DNA of 64,000 nt, from the NCBI RefSeq assembly GCF_000300335.1, contig NZ_AMRM01000015.1, positions 1 through 64,000 of the forward strand, given 5' to 3'. Below the pieces are notes generated by a model. It was not told the origin of the DNA. It worked only from the letters and a program-made list of their open reading frames with translations, and made no database searches. Numbering within the stretch: position 1 is the first letter of the stretch; every line of letters begins with the position of its first letter. A program made the translations under genes and the position numbers. This document shows positions 54,756 to 62,899 of the stretch, piece by piece. The DNA comes from Nitratireductor pacificus pht-3B (GTDB taxonomy: Bacteria > Pseudomonadota > Alphaproteobacteria > Rhizobiales > Rhizobiaceae).

Positions 54756-55922
54756 TCAGGCGGCAGATGCCTCGAACACCGCCTGTCCGCCGATCCAGGT
54801 GGCCGCCACGTCCAGCCCGTCGGTCAGTTCGACGAAATCCGCGTCCATGCCCGCCGCGAGCCGGCCTTTCGACGCTTCCAGCCCGACCGCCTGCGCGGGA
54901 TAGAGGGCAGCCATGCGAAGCGCCTCGTCGAGCGGCAGGCCCACGACGCGGTGCAGATAGGCGACGGTCGACACCATGTCGATATCCGCGCCCGCCAGTG
55001 TTCCGTCCTCAAGCGTCAGGCGGCCGTCCTTCCGGAAGATGGTGCGTCCGTTGAGGGTGAAGGAGGCCACGTCGGTGCCGATGGTCGACATGGCGTCGGT
55101 CACCGCGAAGATGCGCGCCGGGCCGGTCTTCGCCTTCAGCGCGGCGCGGATCGCCACGGGGTCGACATGCACGCCGTCGGCGATCAGTCCGACCCACAGC
55201 GCGCCGCTCTCCAGCGCCGCGCCGACGAGGCCGGGTTCGCGATGCCCGAGTGGGCTCATCGCGTTGAACAGATGCGTCACCATAGACGCACCGGCCTCGG
55301 CATAGGCAAGACCCGTCCGGCAGTCCGTGTCGGTATGGCCGAGACTGACCCTGACGCCGCCGGCGACGAGCGCTCGAACCTGCTCCGGCGAGACGCTTTC
55401 GGGGGCCAGTGTCGTCATCAGCACCGGAAGCTGCCGCGCCGCCTCGATCAGGCGTGCCAGATCGGCATCGCTCATGGGCCGGATCAGCGCCGGGTCGTGC
55501 GCGCCCTTGCGGGCGACGGAAAGATGCGGTCCCTCCAGATGCAGTCCGAGGAACCCGGGCACATGCGCCCGCGCCGCCGCGATGCCCGCCGCGACAGCCG
55601 CCGCCGTCGATCCGGGCGTATCGGTGATCAGTGTCGGCAGAAGCCCCGTGGTCCCGAAACGGGCATGGGCGCGGCAGATCGTGCCGATGCCTTCGATACC
55701 GCTCGCACCGTCGAACATGACCCCGCCGCCACCATTCACCTGCAGGTCGATGAACCCGGGCACGATCATCGAGCCCGCCGCGCGGCGCACCGTCCGCCCC
55801 GCCGCGAGGGATCCCTCCGGCACGAGATCGACGATCTTGCCTCCCTCAATCACCAGTGCATGGCCCGTCAGCCAGCCGTGACCGTCGAAGATGCGCGCTC
55901 CGGCGAGGGCGAAAGAACTCAT
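54756..55922 (-). CDS. nagA: N-acetylglucosamine-6-phosphate deacetylase
   Basis: 388 residues, amidohydrolase superfamily: PGFIDLQVNGGGGVMFD, LHLEGPHLS, SLGHTDTDC, THLFNAMSPLGHREPG and FAVTDAMSTIGTD are NagA hallmarks with the metal-ligand His and active-site Asp intact. Removes the acetyl group from GlcNAc-6-P. ATG 55922 gives the family-like N-terminus; a second ATG lies nine codons earlier. Last gene of the kinase-GntR-nagA unit. Confidence 0.93.
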   Translation of the reverse strand: MSSFALAGARIFDGHGWLTGHALVIEGGKIVDLVPEGSLAAGRTVRRAAGSMIVPGFIDLQVNGGGGVMFDGASGIEGIGTICRAHARFGTTGLLPTLITDTPGSTAAAVAAGIAAARAHVPGFLGLHLEGPHLSVARKGAHDPALIRPMSDADLARLIEAARQLPVLMTTLAPESVSPEQVRALVAGGVRVSLGHTDTDCRTGLAYAEAGASMVTHLFNAMSPLGHREPGLVGAALESGALWVGLIADGVHVDPVAIRAALKAKTGPARIFAVTDAMSTIGTDVASFTLNGRTIFRKDGRLTLEDGTLAGADIDMVSTVAYLHRVVGLPLDEALRMAALYPAQAVGLEASKGRLAAGMDADFVELTDGLDVAATWIGGQAVFEASAA

Positions 55923-55962
55923 GACAGGGGTTTCCAAAGCGGGTTCCATTGCGTGATGTGCG

Positions 55963-56721
55963 TCAATGTTCGGGAATCTTCAGTTCGGCGACGAAATCAT
56001 AGGCATCGCCGCGATAGACGGACCGGGTGAACTCGATGACCCGGCCGCCCGGCAGGTAGGATACGCGCTCGATATAGAGGGCGGCCTCGCCGGGCGCGAC
56101 CTTCAGCAACACCGCCTCGCGCTCGTCCAGATTGCGCGCGGAGATCCTCTGCGTGGCGCGGATCGGCCGCGCCGACCGCTCCTCCAGCGCGTCATAGAGC
56201 GATCCGCTGACCGAAGCCGGGTCCGGCAGATAGGTGCCGATGATCGAAGCCCGCTCGATCGCCATCGGCACGTCGCCGGCGATGCGCAGCCGCTCCAGCC
56301 GCGAAACCATGTCGCCGACCGAGAGGCCGAGCACCATCATCTCGTCCGGCGACGGCGCGACGACGGCCCTTTCGAGCCATTCGGAACGCGACGAAAGCCC
56401 GCGCCGCGCCATGTCCTCGGTGAACGAGGTCAGCAGCGACAGGGACTGTTCGACGCGCGCCACCGAGGGCGCGACGAAAGTGCCCGAGCCATGCCTGCGG
56501 ATCAGCCGGCCCTGCTTCACCAGGTCATCGACGGCGCGACGCACGGTGACGCGGCTGAGATCGGCCAGTTCGGCGATGTCGCGCTCCGTCGGGATCGCCT
56601 CGCCCTCGCCGATCAGCCCACCCGTGATCGCTTCCTCGAGCAGGCGGCGAAGACGCAGGTAGAGCGGTCCCGGCCCCATGGCGGCGACCCGGTCGGGCTT
56701 GAAAAGATCGACCGCGTTCAT
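55963..56721 (-). CDS. GntR family regulator with UTRA domain
   Basis: 252 residues. Winged HTH at about 25-85 (YLRLRRLLEEAITGGLIGEGEAIPTERDIAELADLSRVTVRRAVDDL) and a UTRA ligand domain (MVSRLERLRIAGDVPMAIERAS; AALYIERVSYLPGGRVIEF). This class (NagR/DasR/YvoA) senses amino-sugar phosphates. Its ATG overlaps the kinase TGA and nagA follows after 40 bp, so it is probably an autoregulated repressor of the locus. Confidence 0.9.
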   Translation of the reverse strand: MNAVDLFKPDRVAAMGPGPLYLRLRRLLEEAITGGLIGEGEAIPTERDIAELADLSRVTVRRAVDDLVKQGRLIRRHGSGTFVAPSVARVEQSLSLLTSFTEDMARRGLSSRSEWLERAVVAPSPDEMMVLGLSVGDMVSRLERLRIAGDVPMAIERASIIGTYLPDPASVSGSLYDALEERSARPIRATQRISARNLDEREAVLLKVAPGEAALYIERVSYLPGGRVIEFTRSVYRGDAYDFVAELKIPEH

Positions 56722-57620
56722 CGCCGCTCCATCCCGTCGGGAGCGACGGCCGCGGCAGGCAGGAACGCGCGCAGGGCGAGCTGCACCGCGCCCGACAGCG
56801 GATCGCCGAGCGGCGCGCGCAGGATCGCCCGGTGCCGCGGAGCGAGCCGCTCGCCATATTTCTCGGCCAGACCGCCGAGCAGGCAGAGCCGTTCGCATCC
56901 CTCGAAAACCATCGCGTCGAGCGTCTCGGTGATGTCGCCGACCGCCTCGGCGATGATCCCGGCGGCCATCGGATCGCCCTTGGCGTCGAACGTGAAGATC
57001 ATCGGCGCGAAGGAGCCGTAATCCGCCGGCTTCGCCGACTGGGTGAACTCGACCACCGCCTGCTGCTCGTCTCCGAAACGCGTCATCACGGCGCTGGCGA
57101 GCGGTGTCATCGGGCGGATGCCGTCCCGCGCCAGGAGCGTCTGCTGCAGCAGCATCCGGCCGATCACCGCGCCACTCGCCTGATCGCCCACGGCAAACCC
57201 CCACCCGCCGGCGCTACGAACCTCGCCCGCCGCGCGCGCGACATAGGCGGAGCCGGTGCCGAGAATGGCGATCACGCCGTCGCCGTCGCCCAGAGCCCCC
57301 TGCAGCGCGATGATCCCGTCATGCGCGAAGCGCGTGTCGCTAAACGGCAACTCGGCGGCGAGCTGTTCCTGCCGCATGCCGACATTCAGCCCGGCCAGGC
57401 CCAGAAAGGCCGGGATGCCGCTGATCCTGCTGACGTCGATGGCCGCCTGCTCCAGCGCCGCCAGCGAGGCGGCGACGATGCTCTCGGAAATCGCGTCGGA
57501 TCTGGAGAAGATGTTGGCTGCACCGCGCATGCCGCGCCCCACGACACGGCCGGCCCTGTCGGCAACCGCGGCCCGGCAGCTCGTCCCCCCACCATCGATG
57601 GCAATCACGTAATCGGTCAT
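56718..57620 (-). CDS. BadF/BadG-type N-acetylglucosamine kinase
   Basis: 300-residue ASKHA-fold sugar kinase; phosphate-1 motif YVIAIDGGGTSCRAAVAD, GDGVIAILGTGSAYVAR, GGWGFAVGDQASGA and the adenosine motif LCLLGGLAEKYGERL. It probably makes GlcNAc-6-P from imported GlcNAc for NagA. GGAGG lies 7 nt before ATG 57620. Divergent from the sugar importer genes. Confidence 0.9.
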   Translation of the reverse strand: MTDYVIAIDGGGTSCRAAVADRAGRVVGRGMRGAANIFSRSDAISESIVAASLAALEQAAIDVSRISGIPAFLGLAGLNVGMRQEQLAAELPFSDTRFAHDGIIALQGALGDGDGVIAILGTGSAYVARAAGEVRSAGGWGFAVGDQASGAVIGRMLLQQTLLARDGIRPMTPLASAVMTRFGDEQQAVVEFTQSAKPADYGSFAPMIFTFDAKGDPMAAGIIAEAVGDITETLDAMVFEGCERLCLLGGLAEKYGERLAPRHRAILRAPLGDPLSGAVQLALRAFLPAAAVAPDGMERR

Positions 57621-58061
57621 AGGCGCTCCTCCACCATATAATACCAAAAAGATACCTTTGCGAAACCGCAAAAATGCACAAACGACAAGCAGCTGGATTT
57701 TATTGAAAAATATGCGCTTTTCCCGCATCAAGAGGCCGATGCGGCAGAACAATCCGGAATCCCACTAGACAAATGGTATTTTTTTGGCCTTAATTTGTCG
57801 GGTGGAGGAGTTATGATAACGGGTCTCGCTGGAAAGTGGAAAGGCATCCGCGAAGCATGCTTCGCCGGCTTGCACTCCGACGCCGGTCGAACGGCGCGCA
57901 GCACCGCAGCGGAGACAGGAGGTTCGCCTGCCGCCGCCCGCACGACCCCAACAAACAGGCCATCCCCACCGGAATGTTCCGCAGCACGACGCTGCGCCCG
58001 CGTCGGTTCGACCGCGCGCGCATGGCAAACAGCATTCTACAGGCACAACAGGGAGAAGGAC
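57621..58061. other. Divergent control region of the amino-sugar locus
   Basis: 441 bp between the kinase and the first sugar-binding protein. Three ATACC half-sites occur: direct pair ATACC-AAAAAG-ATACC near 57641-57656 and an inverted GGTAT at 57775-57779; GACAAAT and ATTTGTC (57768-57774, 57793-57799) are inverted. GGAGGAG precedes ATG 57813, which opens 83 codons in frame with the binding protein without a stop; its composition is not protein-like, and the signal peptide begins only at 58062. Confidence 0.45.
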
Positions 58062-59318
58062 ATGACCAAGAAAGTGAAACTGGCGCTACTCGCCGCGACC
58101 ATGCTCGCCTCTTCGGGCGCCGCCATGGCGCAGGACACGACGCTGACCATCGAGAGCTGGCGCAATGACGACCTGACCATCTGGCAGGACAAGCTGATCC
58201 CCGCCTTCGAGGCCGCCCATCCCGGCATCAAGGTGAAGTTCAACCCCACCGCGCCGACCGAATACAACGCCGTTCTCAACTCCAAGCTCGAAGCCGGCAG
58301 CGCCGGGGACCTGATCACCTGCCGCCCCTTCGACGCTTCGCTCAGCCTCTACGAGAAGGGCTACCTGTCCGCCGTCCAGGACCTGGAAGGCATGAAGAAC
58401 TTCAGCGACGTCGCCAAGTCGGGCTGGAGCACGGATGACGGTTCGGCGACCTTCTGCGTGCCGATGGCTTCGGTCATCCACGGCTTCATCTACAATGCCG
58501 ACGCCCTCGCAGAGCTCGGCGTCGAGCCGCCGAAGACCAATGAAGAATTCTTCGCCGCCCTCGACAAGATCAAGGAGGAAGGCACCTACGTTCCGATGGC
58601 CATGGGCACCAACGACCAGTGGGAAGCCGCCACCATGGGCTACCAGAATGTCGGCCCCAACTACTGGAAAGGCGAGGAAGGCCGCAACGCGCTCATCAAG
58701 GGCGAGCAGAAGCTGACCGACGACGCCTGGGTGGAGCCCTTCCGCCAACTGGCGAAGTGGAAGGACTATCTGGGCGACGGCTTCGAGGCCCAGACCTACC
58801 CCGATAGCCAGAACCTGTTCACGCTCGGCCGCGCCGCGATCTTCCCGGCCGGTTCCTGGGAAATCTCCGTGTTCAACGAGCAGGCCGACTTCAAGATGGG
58901 CGCCTTCGCGCCACCGGTGCAGAACGCCGGTGACGAGTGCTACATCTCCGACCATGTCGACATCGCCATGGGCATGAACGCCAACGGCAAGAACCTGGAA
59001 GCGGCGAAGACCTTCCTCAACTGGGTCGGTTCCGCCGAATTCGCCACGCTCTACGCCAATGCACTGCCGGGCTTCTTCTCCCTGTCCAGCCACGACGTGA
59101 AGATGGAAGACCCGCTGGCGCAGGAGTTCGTCTCCTGGCGCGGGACATGCAAGTCGACCATTCGCTCGACCTACCAGATCCTGTCGCGCGGCACGCCGAA
59201 CCTGGAAAACGAGACCTGGAACGCCTCGGCCAACGTGATCAAGGGAACCGAGACGCCGGAAGCTGCCGCGGAACGGCTGCAAAAGGGTCTCGCCAGCTGG
59301 TACGATCCCCAGAAGTAA
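58062..59318 (+). CDS. Sugar ABC transporter substrate-binding protein, copy 1
   Basis: 418 residues with a Sec signal peptide (MTKKVKLALLAATMLASSGAAMAQ). Family 1 extracellular solute-binding protein: LTIESWRNDDLTIWQDKLIPAFEAAHPGIKV and GRAAIFPAGSWEI. Ligand probably an N-acetylhexosamine or its oligomer, from the neighbouring nagA and kinase. GGGAGAAGGA precedes the ATG. A second, very similar gene follows at 59558. Confidence 0.92.
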   Translation: MTKKVKLALLAATMLASSGAAMAQDTTLTIESWRNDDLTIWQDKLIPAFEAAHPGIKVKFNPTAPTEYNAVLNSKLEAGSAGDLITCRPFDASLSLYEKGYLSAVQDLEGMKNFSDVAKSGWSTDDGSATFCVPMASVIHGFIYNADALAELGVEPPKTNEEFFAALDKIKEEGTYVPMAMGTNDQWEAATMGYQNVGPNYWKGEEGRNALIKGEQKLTDDAWVEPFRQLAKWKDYLGDGFEAQTYPDSQNLFTLGRAAIFPAGSWEISVFNEQADFKMGAFAPPVQNAGDECYISDHVDIAMGMNANGKNLEAAKTFLNWVGSAEFATLYANALPGFFSLSSHDVKMEDPLAQEFVSWRGTCKSTIRSTYQILSRGTPNLENETWNASANVIKGTETPEAAAERLQKGLASWYDPQK

Positions 59319-59334
59319 GGGACGGTCCACGGAC

Positions 59335-59440
59335 CTGGATCGCCCTGTGTCCGCTGGGATGCACAAGGACGATCCGGACGATTGATGGAGCATCGGAACA
59401 ACCGGAAATCGGGGATCCGCTTTTCGGTCCGATGCTCCGG
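59335..59440. repeat. 106-bp dispersed palindromic element, copy C (full length)
   Basis: Aligns end to end with copy A (18364-18469): CTGGATCGCC..., GAGCATCGGAAC, TTTTCGGTCCGATGCTCCGG. The inner GAGCATCGGA/TCCGATGCTC stem is conserved while the rest has drifted. Starts 17 bp after the stop codon of the first binding-protein gene and separates the duplicated genes. Confidence 0.82.
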
Positions 59441-59557
59441 TGCAGGGCAGGCCCCTTATGGTCGGCCTGCCCCGGCATTGGCGTTCGTGATCGCCCCGCG
59501 CAAGACCGGCCGGTAGGCGCCTCTCGGAAGCCGCCAAGACAAAAAAGGGAGAAGAAA

Positions 59558-60820
59558 ATGACTGCAAGACATGTAAAACTCGCGCTCCTCGCCGCAACCG
59601 TGCTTGGCTCGGCCGGCACGGCGATGGCGCAGGACGCGACCCTGACCATCGAAAGCTGGCGCAACGACGACCTGACCATCTGGCAGGAAAAGCTGATTCC
59701 CGCCTTCGAGGCCGCCCATCCCGGCATCAAAGTGACCTTCGCGCCCTCGGCTCCGACCGAATACAACGCCGTGCTGAATTCCAAGCTGGAAGCCGGTTCG
59801 GCGGGCGACCTGATCACCTGCCGGCCCTTCGATGCCTCGCTCAGCCTCTACCAGAAGGGTCACCTCGCGGCGATCCAGGACCTGGAGAACATGAAGAATT
59901 TCGGCGACGTAGCGAAGGCCGCCTGGAGCACGGATGACGGCTCGGCGACCTTCTGCGTGCCGATGGCCTCGGTCATCCACGGCTTCATCTACAATGCCGA
60001 GATCTTCGAGGAGCTTGGCCTGACGCCGCCGAAGACCAATGACGAGTTCTTCGCCCTGCTCGACAAGATCAAGGAGGAGGGCTCCTACATTCCCATGGCC
60101 ATGGGCGCCAAGGACCAGTGGGAAGCCGCCACCATGGGCTACACCAATATCGGCCCGAACTACTGGAAGGGCGAGGAAGGCCGGCTGGCACTCATCAAGG
60201 GCGGCGAGAAGCTGAGCGACGATCAATGGGTTGAACCGCTCCGCCAGCTCGCCAAATGGGCGCCCTATCTGGGCGACGGCTACGAGGCGCAGGCCTATCC
60301 GGACAGCCAGAACCTGTTCACCCTCGGCCGCGCGGCGATCTTCCCGGCCGGCTCCTGGGAAATCTCGATCTTCAACGAGCAGGCCGACTTCAAGATGGGC
60401 GCCTTCGCGCCGCCGGTACAGAATGCCGGCGACGAGTGCTACATCTCCGACCACACCGACATCGGCATCGGCATGAACGCCAAGTCGGCCAATCCGGAAG
60501 CGGCCCGCACCTTCCTGAACTGGGTCGGCTCGGCCGAGTTCGCGACGCTCTACGCCAATTCGCTGCCGGGCTTCTTCTCGCTGTCCAACGAGACGGTCGA
60601 GATGGAGGACCCGCTGGCCAAGGAGTTCGTCTCCTGGCGCGAGAGCTGCAAGTCGACCATCCGCCCGGCGCACCAGATCCTGTCGCGCGGCACGCCAAAC
60701 CTGTGGAACGAGATGTGGAACGTCTCGGCCAACGTCCTGCGCGGCGCGCAGACGCCGGAGGAAGGCGGGGCCACGCTGCAGGACGGCCTGGCGAGCTGGT
60801 ACGAGCCGCAGCAGAAGTAG
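59558..60820 (+). CDS. Sugar ABC transporter substrate-binding protein, copy 2
   Basis: 420 residues, Sec signal MTARHVKLALLAATVLGSAGTAMA. By eye about four fifths of residues are identical with copy 1, without large gaps, so it is a tandem duplicate. Differences cluster in the stretches after PTEYNAV-type conserved blocks (e.g. DALAELGVEP against EIFEELGLTP). AAGGGAGAAG precedes the ATG. Followed by the two permease genes; both copies could serve the same membrane complex with different affinity or ligand. Confidence 0.92.
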   Translation: MTARHVKLALLAATVLGSAGTAMAQDATLTIESWRNDDLTIWQEKLIPAFEAAHPGIKVTFAPSAPTEYNAVLNSKLEAGSAGDLITCRPFDASLSLYQKGHLAAIQDLENMKNFGDVAKAAWSTDDGSATFCVPMASVIHGFIYNAEIFEELGLTPPKTNDEFFALLDKIKEEGSYIPMAMGAKDQWEAATMGYTNIGPNYWKGEEGRLALIKGGEKLSDDQWVEPLRQLAKWAPYLGDGYEAQAYPDSQNLFTLGRAAIFPAGSWEISIFNEQADFKMGAFAPPVQNAGDECYISDHTDIGIGMNAKSANPEAARTFLNWVGSAEFATLYANSLPGFFSLSNETVEMEDPLAKEFVSWRESCKSTIRPAHQILSRGTPNLWNEMWNVSANVLRGAQTPEEGGATLQDGLASWYEPQQK

Positions 60821-60884
60821 AACCTTGAAAATGCTGCCGGGCGGGGTCTCCCCGTCCGGCGGCCAATCATGCCGAGGGGCGAGC

Positions 60885-61814
60885 ATGGCCGTAGAGCAAA
60901 CGACGAAACCACCCATTCGATGGCACATTGCGGTGTTCCTGGCGCCGGCGGTGCTGGTCTACACCGCGGTCATGATCCTGCCGCTGTTCAGCACGCTGCA
61001 GCTTTCGCTGTTCAGCGACATCAACAACAGCCAGGTGTTTGTCGGCCTCGGCAATTTCCGCACCCTTTTCGGCGATCCGCGCTGGGCCGAGCAGTTCTGG
61101 AACGCGCTCGGCAACAATGTCTGGTTCTTCGTCATCCACATGCTGGTGCAGAACCCGATCGGCATCCTGCTGGCGGCGATCCTGAGCAGTCCGCGGCTAA
61201 GGATGCGCGCTTTCTATCGGACCGCGATCTTCATCCCGACCATCCTTTCCTTCGTCATCGCCGGCTTCGCCTGGAAGCTGATCCTCAGCCCGCTCTGGGG
61301 CGTCGCGCCGAACCTGCTCGACCTGGTCGGGCTGAAAAGCCTGTTCCAGCCCTGGCTCGGCAAGGAGGCCTATGCGCTCACCACGCTTGCGCTGATCTCG
61401 GTCTGGCAGTTCGTCGGCATTCCGATGATGCTGATCTACGCAGCACTGCTGTCGATCCCGGACGAACTTCTGGAAGCGGCCGAATGCGACGGCATCACCG
61501 GCATGGCGCAGTTCTGGAAGATCAAGCTGCCGCTTGTCCTGCCCGCCATCGGCATCATCTCGATCCTGACCTTCGTCGGCAATTTCAACGCCTTCGACCT
61601 GATCTACTCGACGCAGGGCGCCCTCGCCGGGCCGGATTTCTCGACCGACATCCTTGGGACCTTCATGTACCGCACCTTCTTCGGCTTCCAGCTCCAGCTC
61701 GGCGATCCGAACCTGGGCGCGGCCATCGCGACGGCCATGTTCGTCATCATCCTGATCGGCGTGTCGATCTACCTGTTCGGCATCCAGCGGCGCCTGCGCC
61801 GGTATCAGTTCTGA
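60885..61814 (+). CDS. Sugar ABC transporter permease (MalF/UgpA-like)
   Basis: 309 residues, six transmembrane helices, EAA motif EAAECDGITGMAQFWKIKLPL at about 200-220 for contact with the ATPase. GAGGGG lies 8 nt before ATG 60885; a 20-codon longer frame is unsupported. Follows the binding proteins by 64 bp. Confidence 0.92.
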   Translation: MAVEQTTKPPIRWHIAVFLAPAVLVYTAVMILPLFSTLQLSLFSDINNSQVFVGLGNFRTLFGDPRWAEQFWNALGNNVWFFVIHMLVQNPIGILLAAILSSPRLRMRAFYRTAIFIPTILSFVIAGFAWKLILSPLWGVAPNLLDLVGLKSLFQPWLGKEAYALTTLALISVWQFVGIPMMLIYAALLSIPDELLEAAECDGITGMAQFWKIKLPLVLPAIGIISILTFVGNFNAFDLIYSTQGALAGPDFSTDILGTFMYRTFFGFQLQLGDPNLGAAIATAMFVIILIGVSIYLFGIQRRLRRYQF

Positions 61815-61826
61815 GGGGAGAGAACC

Positions 61827-62063
61827 ATGTCTTACATCGGCGTTCTTGATACCCCCCTCTGCCCTGCCGGGCATCTCCCCCTCACGGGGGGAGATCGGCT
61901 GGCAGGGAAGCGGTGGATCCTTTCACAAACCAGCGACTGGCGAAATCCGTCGACCCGTCAATCTCCCCCCATGAGGGGGAGATGCCCGGCAGGGCAGAGG
62001 GGGGTGATGACGGGCACCGCCAAGGCACGGAACAACAACCCCGCAGGCAGGCCGCAACCATGA
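61827..62063 (+). CDS. Small ORF formed across a palindromic repeat in the permease operon
   Basis: ATG 61827 has GGGGAGAG directly upstream (GAGGGGAGAGAACC) and opens 78 codons, MSYIGVLDT..., that read through the inverted repeat and stop in a TGA overlapping the ATG of the next permease (ATGA). The protein sequence is repeat-derived and not recognised. It probably serves as a translational bridge between the permeases rather than as a functional protein. Confidence 0.4.
   Translation: MSYIGVLDTPLCPAGHLPLTGGDRLAGKRWILSQTSDWRNPSTRQSPPMRGRCPAGQRGVMTGTAKARNNNPAGRPQP
61852..62004. repeat. Inverted repeat with 44-bp arms inside sugar-permease operon
   Basis: Arms 61852-61895 and 61961-62004: CCCCCCTCTGCCCTGCCGGGCATCTCCCCCTCACGGGGGGAGAT against its near-complement; spacer 65 bp. 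Same family and geometry as 38479-38620. It separates the two permease genes, which are normally only a few bases apart. Confidence 0.88.
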
Positions 62064-62899
62064 GCACCGCAAGGCACTCCCCATTCCACTCGGCTGCCGC
62101 GCACGCGATCCTGATCCTCTACACGATCATCGCGCTGTTTCCGGTGTTCGTCATCGTCGTCAACGCCTTCAAGTCGCGCAAGGCGATCTTCCGCGAGCCG
62201 CTGGCGCTGCCCGATGCCGAGAGCTTCAGCCTGATCGGCTTCGAGACGGTGCTGAAACAGGGCGATTTCCTGCTCTACTTCCAGAACAGCCTGATCGTCA
62301 CGGTGGTCTCGCTGTTCCTGGTCCTGCTGTTCGGCGCCATGGCCGCCTTCGCCCTGTCGGAATACCGCTTCAAGGGCAACACGCTGATGGGCCTTTATCT
62401 GGCGCTCGGCATCATGATCCCGATCCGCCTCGGCACGGTGGCGATCCTGCAGATGATGGTGGCCTCGGGTCTCGTCAACACGCGCACGGCGCTGATCCTG
62501 GTCTACACGGCGCAGGGCCTGCCACTCGCCATCTTCATCCTGTCGGAGTTCATGCGCCAGGTCTCCGACGACCTGAAGAATGCCGGCCGCATCGACGGGC
62601 TGAGCGAATACCGCATCTTCTTCCGCCTCGTCCTGCCGCTGGTCCGTCCGGCCATGGCGACGGTGGCGGTCTTCACCATGATCCCGATCTGGAACGACCT
62701 GTGGTTTCCGCTGATCCTGGCGCCTGCCGAGGAGACCAAGACCATCACGCTCGGCGCGCAGGTCTTCATCGGCCAGTTCGTCACCAACTGGAACGCCGTG
62801 CTGGCGGCGCTGTCGCTGGCCATCCTGCCGGTACTGGTCCTGTACCTCATCTTCTCACGCCAGCTGATCCGCGGCATCACCTCGGGAGCAGTCAAATGA
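62060..62899 (+). CDS. Sugar ABC transporter permease (MalG/UgpE-like)
   Basis: 279 residues, six transmembrane helices, EAA-type loop NAGRIDGLSEYRIFFRLVLPL near 185-205. Partner of the upstream permease. Own Shine-Dalgarno is weak (GGCAGG), so translation may depend on the overlapping small ORF. Overlaps the next gene by ATGA. Confidence 0.92.
   Translation: MSTARHSPFHSAAAHAILILYTIIALFPVFVIVVNAFKSRKAIFREPLALPDAESFSLIGFETVLKQGDFLLYFQNSLIVTVVSLFLVLLFGAMAAFALSEYRFKGNTLMGLYLALGIMIPIRLGTVAILQMMVASGLVNTRTALILVYTAQGLPLAIFILSEFMRQVSDDLKNAGRIDGLSEYRIFFRLVLPLVRPAMATVAVFTMIPIWNDLWFPLILAPAEETKTITLGAQVFIGQFVTNWNAVLAALSLAILPVLVLYLIFSRQLIRGITSGAVK

Noticed and set aside
58086-60928. Two long minus-strand open frames opposite the duplicated sugar-binding proteins
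   Set aside because: They resemble each other only because the sense genes are duplicates; no motif or signal and no ribosome site.
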